A DNA stretch of 64,000 nucleotides, from positions 1-64,000 of the forward strand of contig WHVA01000371.1 in the NCBI GenBank assembly GCA_015179125.1, given 5' to 3'. The translations under genes and the position numbers were made by a program. The notes under the pieces were generated by a model. That model was not told the origin of the DNA. It ran no database searches and was given only the letters and a program-made list of their open reading frames with translations. Numbering within the stretch: the stretch's first letter is position 1; every line of letters begins with the position of its first letter. Origin of the DNA: Gautieria morchelliformis. Lineage: Eukaryota; Basidiomycota; Agaricomycetes; Gomphales; Gomphaceae. This document shows positions 56,117 to 64,000 of the stretch, piece after piece.

Positions 56117-56982
56117 TGTGAAGGAAAACAGCGATGCGCTTGATAGCAAAATGACGATGCACAACAGCAGGTTACAACCGCACGAGCAATTAATGCACAT
56201 CCAGTACTCCTTTATAAACCATTCCTCAGTGTCTCAGCCTGACACTATGAGTGATGCCACCATGACGTCGCTCGCTCTCCAACACACCTCCTCGAGCGGC
56301 GTCGAATCTAAAGCACCTCCTGAAACTCAGGGTGCAAAATCTTCATCACCCCCCTTCTACAGCATCTGTAAAGTGGCCCTGCCATGCTTCGGGCAAAGAG
56401 ACAACGACAAGAGAGTAAAGGCGAATGAACAGAAGGGGGGCGGGGGGCACACTTTCGTTAGGTGTGGCTTTCGTTAGGCCGGCAATCGATGTGCTTTTGG
56501 TAGGCACAATTACAATCAACGGTTTGGCACACTTTCATTAGGCGTGGCACACTTTCGGTAGGTGTGACTTCCAAGGGTTAGCACGCTTTCAATAGGCGTG
56601 GCTTTCGATGAAACTTGAGCTTTCGGTAGGCTCGAGCATGGTACACACTTTCGGTAGGCGTGGCGCACTTTCGGTAGGTGCGACTTCCGGGTCGGTTTAA
56701 CACGCTTTCAATAGGCGTGTTCTTCGACGACTAAGCGCACTTTCGTTAGGCGTGACTCAGTAAGCGGGTTTCAATGTCGATTTCGGCCTCGACGGGGCTA
56801 GAGTATCGTGTGGTTGTGAAGGAAAACAGCGATGCGCTTGATAGCAAAACGACGATGCACAACAGCGGGTTACAACCACACGAGCAATTAATGCACATCC
56901 AGTACTAATTTATAAACCATTACTCAGTGTCTCAGCCTGAAACTATGAGTGACGCCACCATGACGTCGCTCGCTCTCCAACA
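56117..56982 (+). mobile_element. TRIM-like element: 168-bp terminal direct repeats
   Basis: Two near-identical 168-bp direct repeats, 56117-56284 and 56815-56982, each running from TGTGAAGGAAAACAGCG to GCTCTCCAACA (TG..CA). The 530-bp interior encodes no pol. The size and terminal structure fit a terminal-repeat retrotransposon in miniature. A target duplication is not clear (only ATA on both sides). It looks whole as a non-coding element. The few differences between repeats suggest a moderate age. A chance segmental duplication is the alternative. Confidence 0.6.
56440..56765. repeat. Degenerate minisatellite inside the TRIM-like element
   Basis: A unit near GCACACTTTCGGTAGGCGTGG is repeated about ten times with variants (ATTAGG, AATAGG, GTTAGG) and irregular spacers. 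Confidence 0.75.
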
Positions 56983-58229
56983 ATATGGATAGGCCACAGT
57001 GATGCACATGGCCTTGCAAAGATGGGAGGGTAAGCGTGACTACGAGAACAGTGTCTGGTCTCTATTACTCTCTGTTGCTTGTCTAGTATTGATGGCCCTT
57101 TGAATCAACTCTCCAAGATTATCTTAAAAGCAAGGCAGCCGCTTACCTCGCCGGCCATACTTAGTACTGGTGCTTTGGTGGAAATAGATCTTGCTGGAGC
57201 TTTGAAGGCAAATGTACGTGAACTGGATGTGGTGGTAGGAGGTGCATCACACCAACACATGCAGCTTTGTAAACAGGTTGCACCCTGTAGATAAATTAAA
57301 TGATGAAGCTGGTGGTTCTCCAATGCAAGCCAAAGGTAGGCGATCACAGCTCCCCCAAAGGGGATGATCCTTGAAGTGCGTTAGTGGCAGGAAAGGCAGT
57401 GGGGTGGTGCTGACATTGAATTATGACAAAGGTCATCTTCTTGCCAAAATGAAGTTGAAGGACCTAACAAAGCAGGAAAAAGAGCTTAAGAGCAAGTTGC
57501 AGGTGAGTACGCTTATGATGGAGTTGCTTACATTAAATGAACATTATGAACAACATTGTGCGTAGGATCTTCAAGGACCTCACTGGAATATGGGTTATGT
57601 GGAAAAAATATGCTGAACCAATTCCTTTGCCAGATCCTCTCAAACCTGGAGCTAATGATGCCTGACTTCACTGAAGATGTGGGCCATCAAAGTAATAGCG
57701 CCATACTTAGCAAAACGGCCGATCTCACAGTGCATGAAATAAATGTAAGTTATACGCTCAAGCATCACTCTGTTGTGTCAGCTCACCTTCACATCAGGAT
57801 AATCCACCTGACATTGTCCTCAAGCTGTACTCTTCTGTCCCGTTGAAGCATACTTTGCTCTATGAGTTTACCAAGATGACCGTTCCATGGCTACATTACA
57901 AAATATCAGGCACAGACAGATAACATCAAGAAAAAAATGGAATAAACTAACCGGAAAGTTGCCCATCACAGGCGTGGGTGAGAGGATGTGAGTGGCTCTG
58001 ACGTTTGGAGCTGAGATGAATGACTCACATGTAGACAGAAGATGGGATGGCAACTGGCCACAGTTCCCCAATGTGTAGTGAATTATGGCTTCGATCCATC
58101 AGCTATCTTGCATGTCAACTGGATGTCAGATGAGGATAATGAGCCTGAAGGAATAGGCATGTATGAAACTATGCATGAGAGGCAAGAAGCCATGATGGTA
58201 TGGAGGGCAGATGCTTGCAACTTGTTATT
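56983..58229 (+). other. Exon-like remnants, unassigned
   Basis: Plus-strand pieces, e.g. 57079-57294 (SIDGPLNQLSKIILKARQPL) and 57371-57504 (KMKLKDLTKQEKELKSKLQ, coiled-coil-like), the latter ending at a GTGAGT donor. A TAG acceptor at about 57565 leads to WKKYAEPIPLPDPLKPGAND in another frame. It looks like a broken multi-exon gene or the coding part of an uncharacterised DNA transposon. The family is not recognised. Confidence 0.35.
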
Positions 58230-58690
58230 ATATGTAGCTTCACCCATTTTATTCTCAGATTATATAAAAGAAGAGGGTGAAAGTATCTGGCAATTTTATT
58301 GTTGGGATATAAATAATTCTACTTTTGTCCCTCACAAGTGCCATCTCTGCTGATGAGAACACCTCTTTTTATTTTTATGTGTTTTCTTATTTTTTCTACC
58401 AACTTTTAATATACACTATATCATTATAACTATTCATATTAATACTCCTTCTCATATATATTACAAATATCTATCCAACTACTATTACTCCATATTGTAG
58501 TCTAATACTCTCTCATATGTATATATATCTCCAAGATGTTTAAATATATACCAAATCTTCTAATAACATCTATTATTCTCCTTATAAATACTACTAATAT
58601 TTCTATATGTTGTTATTGATACTCTAATATATATTATATACTCATATATGCTGTATCACATGACCTTTTTGATTATCCTCCAAGGACCAG
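58230..58690 (+). repeat. AT-rich repeat B, copy 2
   Basis: Shares start, middle and end blocks with 27230-27725 (GATATAAATAATTCTACTTT, TTGTCCCTC, CTACCAACTTTTAATATA, ATTATCCTCCAAGG). The centre here is GTGCCATCTCTGCTGATGAG instead of the GC hairpin of copy 1. Confidence 0.55.
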
Positions 58691-58890
58691 TTGCCTGCAT
58701 TGTCTGGGAATCACAGGTGATATCGGGCTTCATGACGATCTCGCTCTGCTGGAGGTGATAAGACCAGAATGGCACAATGATTATATAAGTGTGCATGATG
58801 CCTAAATCACTGTGGAATACCACCATTTGAAATAAAGACATCTGGCCTCTTTCATTAGCTCTGCCATATCCACTCTCTTTCCCTCAGTTC

Positions 58891-59206
58891 TGTTGGAGTC
58901 AGGGTCGGTAAGCGGAGAACGCAGGGCCAAGTAGGTTAGGGGAAGGCTTTATCATCGTATAGTAAAACAGTATTACTGGCCTCGGTCAAGTATGACCGAG
59001 GCCCTATATCTACTCGCTCCACAATCGCTAACCCCTCAGTGAACTGACCGTTCACTGAGGTACGTGCCCCCATCCCATTATGCATCCCAATAGTATACTT
59101 ACTGTTGTGTAGGCTTCATTCTACTAGGTAGAGTACTTATATACACTCAGTGAACTGACCGTTCACTGAGGCTTCATTCTACTAGACACTGCGCATAACC
59201 GCTACA
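58891..59206 (+). mobile_element. Solo Ty1/copia-type LTR (316 bp)
   Basis: Starts TGTTGGAGTC, ends ACCGCTACA, flanked by a perfect 5-bp duplication AGTTC (58886-58890 and 59207-59211). The tips resemble copia-A LTRs (TGTTGG..CTACA). It carries the palindrome CCTCAGTGAAC-TGACC-GTTCACTGAGG at 59035-59061 and a second copy of the same motif near 59150-59176. No internal region is present, so it is a solo LTR. The pre-insertion site (TTTCCCTCAG/TTCAGCTGAG) looks like an intron acceptor. Confidence 0.8.
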
Positions 59207-59211
59207 AGTTC

Positions 59212-60763
59212 AGCTGAGTGTCAGAGTTCCAAGTATAAGCACATCAAGAAGTCAGATAGGGGCATAGGGAACCCGCCCTCACTGCCCCATATCCCTTCAT
59301 GATCAATGGGCTGTGGTGGTTTGCGATGAGGGAAGGTAAGCATGGAGAGTACTTACAGTCTTGGTCTTTGTTCAACAACCCTCCCAACTTGGGTGAATTC
59401 AAGGAGATCAAGATCATGCAGGTTCTGAAGGAAGTTGGTGATGGAGCTGACAACAAGGAAGAAGAAGATCACGAGGGTGAGAAAGTGGACAATTAGAGAG
59501 CCCAGGTGACATACGGATAGGGCCTATTCGTATTGGGGAAATATGCATAAGTTATTCCGCGCCTGCATGTGGCATGTTGTGCACAATAGAGATAACACAG
59601 TACCTTGTCACTCAACCTCGTGTCTCAATTGACCGACCTCTTTGAAGAGTCAATAATAGGACAGGGCAAATTCATTTAGCCTCTCCACACTCTTCCTAAT
59701 AATCAACATGAATCTATGAGTTGTGTTGCAAAATTTTGATAACGAACCATATAGTGTTCTTGTGGCACTCTAATTTCATCTCATTGTTCACTTTGAATAG
59801 ATACTCTTTCTTCGGCTCAATCAATACTGCCTCTCACTGTGAAGAGTAAGAGTGTCTAAGTATTTTATTGAGTGAGGATATGATTCAGACTTCGATGTGA
59901 AGTCGAATCGAGTGGAGGATTGTTTTGAAGAGAATAGTTTATGCAGTGTATGTGCATAGTGAGATAGAATTTAGCACAAGTGATGTGTATCGAGATGAAA
60001 ACTTGTATGGGTAACAGATGAGTTCGATTGACTGACTTGATACAGTACATGTGTTTAGCTATTTATCTGAAGTGCAGGATGAGCTAGGACACAAGGGGTG
60101 TAGGTGCGTGGGAAGGTGCATGTATGCAGCTCAGGGGTTGATGGGCCGGGTGCTGCAGTGAGTGCGTATCTTACTTATTGATAGGGGAAGGATGTGTATG
60201 ATTGAGAGGATCAGAAACGAAAGGCATGTGTTTGGAAAGGAAAATGGAAGGAAAGAAAGAAAGAACGTATGTGACGGACTAGCCATCGAATTGCTCCACG
60301 GATCAGTACATCTCGGGCTCGGGCTCTATCTCGACTCAGGGGTGGGTGGACGGGTTGTTGGGTCAGCTGCATGTCCGTGGGTTGGTAGGGTGTTGTGGAA
60401 TGAGGTGTGTGAATGCGCATGGACTTGCGGGGGTGTATGTAGGTTAGGGGAGGTTTGAGTGTGGGTATAGAATATGTGTGTGTGTTTGTGAACTTATAAA
60501 AACACATCAAAAACCCTGCAAAAAACTTTAAACTTTTTTACAATTTTCTTGCTCAAAAATTCTAACAAAAACACAAAATTTTGTTTAAGTTTTTTTACAT
60601 TAAAAACACTAAAAAAATTTGGAATATCTTTACAGTTTTTTGAACAGTTTTTCAGACCAGAAAATTTTTATATGCCTCCAGTGTCTGGTGGAGATATGGT
60701 TATTAACATCACAGTAGCATGATAAGATTGGAAACTGACTGAGTGGGCCTGGGTTAGTCTGCA
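59212..60763. other. Mostly non-coding, small exon-like piece
   Basis: At 59299-59496 a plus-strand frame ends in an acidic tail (GADNKEEEDHEGEKVDN) preceded by a GTAAGC..TTACAG pair; the family is unknown. From 59500 on no gene is seen. 60480-60680 is rich in A and T runs. Confidence 0.3.
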
Positions 60764-61473
60764 TGTAAATACCCTACTTGCCTGCATTGCCATTAAGGCA
60801 ATGCACACTACTGGATGTATTGGTTAATGACAGTGGATCCCTGTGGATCCACTGTATAGTTCTTGCATGGGAACCGCACAGTGGTTCCCCAGATCACCTT
60901 ACCTTACACTGTCACTATGTAGCACATGGAATAACCACATATTGGTTGAGTTCTGCTTGCCCTTGTGATACAAGGTTCTGAGATTCTACTCCTTTACACC
61001 TTTTTGAACTTCTTGCAGTTGTTCACTTGGTGAACAACTGATTTGTGGAAATCCACACGATCTTGAAGAATATTGCTGCATTGACGGCTGTTCCATTGAA
61101 AAACATCCAGTAGACCCTCTACTGTTGACTGTGAGCATGAAGATTCCATGGAGTTGAAGATGGATGCAAGCTTCCAGCTCATGGCCCCCATCCAGGAGCA
61201 GCCTAGTGACACCATGGCTGACCCAACCTTGGGCTCAGAACCCAGGATACTGGAGGATGGAGAGGTCATAGACCTCACCACACTCGTTCCCCCAATCGAG
61301 GATGAAGAGCACCCTGACCACATATCTCCAAGCGTGGTCAAGGATGGGATGCCACCAGGCAGCAAGGTGGCATCCCCACCCCAATCCCCCTTGCCCATGA
61401 GAGGTAATGGCCAAGATGTCTCACAGCCATCTGATAGAAGAGCCTCAGGATCAGGTCAAACTTGAAGGCAAGC
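60764..61473 (+). mobile_element. Ty3/gypsy 5' fragment (gypsy-1): LTR, leader, gag start
   Basis: 5' LTR 60764-60998 (TGTAAATACCC..CTCCTTTACA) related to the gypsy-3 LTR, then a leader, then an open gag-like start at 61148-61465 (an acidic, Pro-rich protein, MELKMDASFQLMAPIQEQ). It is truncated where the LTR of gypsy-2 begins at 61474. Broken fossil. The link of this gag-like frame to the chromovirus family is inferred from position only. Confidence 0.65.
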
Positions 61474-61935
61474 TGTTAAGGCCTATTCCCGAGTCAGACC
61501 CGAAAGCCTCGGCCTCGGCTCTCACTTGGAAACCCTTCTCAGCTTAACTTGGGTTCTCATCGGTTCATCATTCACCCTGACTTCCTTTCCTAGATAATCC
61601 TGTTCCATTTCTGATGGTCGTGCACCTAACCTTCTTCCTGCTTGATACGGGCATCAATTCCCTCTTTCCATCCCTTACAATTAGTATATAAACCCCCTGT
61701 CATGTATGCTAAATCCTCAGTTCTGATATTGACTTAGATCCTCATCTCTTCCGCTTCTGTCTGATCACATTTCCGAACCTTGGCTTCAAGCTGAATCTGT
61801 TCCCAAATCTGTTTCCTGAAATTAGGGTGGAACACTGTAGTGGGTGCAACCTACAAAGTTGAAGCCAAGCCCTGTGTTCCTGAACCTCAGCTCAGCCCTC
61901 GGGTTGAGTCTTAAGTATGACTAACATTCTTAACA
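61474..61935 (+). repeat. 5' LTR of gypsy-2 (462 bp)
   Basis: TG..CA boundaries with 7-bp inverted tips. Contains TGAAATTAGGGTGGAACA and GTTGAAGCCAAGCCCT, also seen inverted at 63819-64000. Confidence 0.75.
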
Positions 61936-63700
61936 GTATATTAGAACACTCCACACACAGTTGTTCAATATGCCTATCACTAGATCTTACACCCGTGCCC
62001 GCAGTAACCGCGTTACCCCGACCATAGAGGCCTGCCACGCATGAGGTGCTTCAAACCACCCTGCAAACACCCCATTCCATCAGCGCTACGATAACCCCCT
62101 TCTCATCTTGACGCTGGGTCATCGGTGCTGTTCACAGACATATCAGCAAGGTTCCCAAATATCCCTGGGGTGAGTCCCCCAACCCTAGCGAACCTGGTGG
62201 TGGTGGTCATGGTAGTGATGACAATTCCGGTTCCGAGCATAACTCCAATCCTGATGCAGAGGCCCCGAGACTGAACCCCAACCCAAATGCAGAGACAGAC
62301 AGTAAGGAACAGGTTGGGCGCCATATGCTCGCCGCTTTGGAAACGCTCGCCAACAATGGACTTGGTGGAGGAGACTGTGCCGATTCAAAGGCAAAACTTT
62401 GGGAACCCAACCAATTTGACAGTTTGGACCCAAAGACACTCTGAGGTTTCCTTCTCCAGTGCATGTTGATTTCTGTGCCAAACCCCAAGCTTTCTGAGAT
62501 GGTTCTGTGAAAGTGAACTACATTCTGTCCTTCCTCAAAGGAACGGCCCTTGATTATTTTGAGCCCTTCCTTACCGACAACCCTCCCAACGAGCCCATCT
62601 GGGCCTCAGATTATGGCATCTTCATGGAAGAGCTTTACCTGAATTTCAGCCCCTACTATCAGGTCACCGACGCCAAGGTAGAGCTCAAAAACCTTGTCAT
62701 GAAGGACAGCCACAAGGCAACTCGGTTTTTTTGTTGATTTTTACAGGCTCGCATCCATGCTTCAGCACAATGATTTGGCTTTGCATCGCTGAGCATATCT
62801 TGCTCTGCCAAAGTGAATGAAAGATGAAATGGTGCATTTCGACAAACCCTGAACCCTTGACGACCTCCGAGATCTTGTCCAGAAAATCAACCAAAGGTAT
62901 TGGGAAGGTTGCAGTGAAGCCTCTTGCGAGGCTCACACTGCACCCAAACCTGAGGCCAAAGACAAGTCCAACCAAAACCAAGCCCCTCAGAACAATGACC
63001 GACATCAAGGTCAAAGTTCTGGCAACTCCAATGCCAATGCTGGTAATAACAACCAACGCAAAGGCAAGGACAAGCACAAAGGGAATAACATGTCCGAGGG
63101 TCAGAAAAAACATGACTACGCTCACAAGCTTGGCAAGGATGGCAAACTCACACCCAAAGAATTCCAGCCTCGCATGGATAACAACCTCTGCCTAGTTTTT
63201 GTGCAGAGTGGCCACCGTGTGAAGGACTGCCCCAAGGCCATGTCAGCTTCTGACGGGAAGATGTCTGATAACAAGGCTGAATCATTGGCTTTGGGCCAAA
63301 AAATTAATCAGTGACCCTCTGACCTCCATGCAAATTGACTCAACTTGCACAGTAGAGGAGGTAAGAATCAATGCTTCAGCTCTTTTCTCCCTGAACTCTC
63401 TTGTAATTAGTTTGTCCTCGTCTCTTATCCCGAACCAAAAATTTAAAGCACTAGTAGATTCTGGCTCTACCCATTGTTTCATAGAATCTGCCTTTGCCCA
63501 TAAATACACTCTCTGAACCTGTTCCATAGATCCAATCCTGCTCCGTTTATTTGATGGTAGTACAACTTCAGTAATTACTGAAACTGTAGAGCTACTTATC
63601 CGTTTCCCCGATGGTCACATGATGCAGGGTCTCGATGAAGTCAGTTACGATTTTGACTGTTGAATTTGGATTTAGTATCACAGTTGTCCTGTATTGCATG
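61474..63700 (+). mobile_element. Ty3/gypsy 5' part (gypsy-2): LTR, gag, protease start
   Basis: 5' LTR 61474-61935 (TGTTAAGGCC..CATTCTTAACA, inverted TGTTAAG/CTTAACA tips). Gag-like coding starts near 61971 and includes the retrotransposon gag domain (about 62500-62850, LSFLKGTALDYFEPFLTDNP), a knuckle remnant (VKDCPKAM, near 63220) and the start of an aspartic protease (ALVDSGSTHCFIES, near 63450). RT onward is absent before the inverted LTR at 63819. It is a broken fossil with about six or more breaks, likely old. Confidence 0.78.
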
Positions 63701-63818
63701 CAGCGTCTGTATAAAGTACCTCCAGGTCAAACAACAAACAGAGAATATGAACCCTGCCTTGGCCTTCTGTAGGTTTACGAACCCTAAGGAAATGCAAATC
63801 CATCTCATCCATCTCATC

Positions 63819-64000
63819 TGTTGAGGTTGTGTTCATACTGTAGTGAGGCTATACCAAAGCCGAACTCAGGTCTCAGGTCGGAGGGCTTGGCTTCAACCTC
63901 TTGGGTTGCACCCACTCGATGTTCCACCCTAATTTCAGGAGCGGTATCGGCTATAAGCCGAGATGCGGGTTTCGATATCAAGCAGAGGGTCTCAAGTACG
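63819..64000 (-). repeat. Inverted LTR end of a gypsy-2-related element
   Basis: On the minus strand this reads ..TGAAATTAGGGTGGAACATC, GGTTGAAGCCAAGCCCTCCG and ends CCTCAACA at 63819. It matches the 3' half of the gypsy-2 LTR in opposite orientation and runs off the right edge of the window. Confidence 0.65.

Noticed and set aside
56440-56765. Repeat array with spacer-like gaps resembling CRISPR
   Set aside because: The units are degenerate and the gaps irregular. The array is enclosed by long direct repeats in a fungal genome; a minisatellite fits better.

Overview
The window looks like nuclear DNA of a filamentous basidiomycete, most likely an Agaricomycete. Host genes carry many short introns (about 50-80 bp). 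There is a fungal-specific FunK1 kinase fragment. The transposon load is typical of that class: Tad1-like LINEs with an RNase H domain, chromodomain Ty3/gypsy elements, Ty1/copia elements and a hAT transposon. No rRNA, tRNA or CRISPR signal was seen. Roughly three quarters of the sequence is mobile-element debris.

Layout. 1-4.2 kb: Ty3/gypsy and Ty1/copia remnants, both minus. 4.2-5.0 kb: a dispersed repeat (A1) and an unassigned exon-like piece. 5.0-12.4 kb: LINE copy L1 (minus) with a 5'-truncated copia (copia-A1) in the place of its middle. 12.4-26.4 kb: a three-level nest, in which a hAT transposase gene (minus) is split by LINE L2 (plus, 11-bp target duplication) and L2 is split by LINE L3 (plus, 15-bp target duplication). 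L2 also holds the first exon of a sesquiterpene synthase. 26.4-34.6 kb: a LINE 3' piece (L5), an AT-rich repeat (B1), a FunK1 fragment, repeats A2 and A3, a decayed short-chain dehydrogenase, and a FAD monooxygenase split and inverted around LINE fragment L4. 34.6-48.7 kb: copia-A2 (carrying a 1,030-bp solo LTR), chromovirus gypsy-3, copia-A3 and rearranged chromovirus pieces (gypsy-4). 48.7-50.9 kb: simple and tandem repeats, then an 812-bp TIR element with TA target duplication. 51.9-54.1 kb: one apparently intact nine-exon host gene, a membrane-anchored FAD-dependent oxidoreductase (556 aa). 55-59 kb: unassigned exon-like debris, a TRIM-like element with 168-bp terminal direct repeats, AT-rich repeat B2 and a solo copia LTR. 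60.7-64 kb: the 5' parts of two gypsy elements and an inverted LTR.

Functionally, only the FAD oxidoreductase looks able to make its product. The other host genes (terpene synthase, FAD hydroxylase, dehydrogenase, FunK1) are fragments. Because these are enzyme types often found in terpenoid pathways, the region may be a biosynthetic neighbourhood broken up by transposons; that is inference. LINE copies L1, L2 and L3 share the same two-ORF plan with an ATGA stop/start overlap. L3 keeps an open ORF1 but has a broken ORF2.
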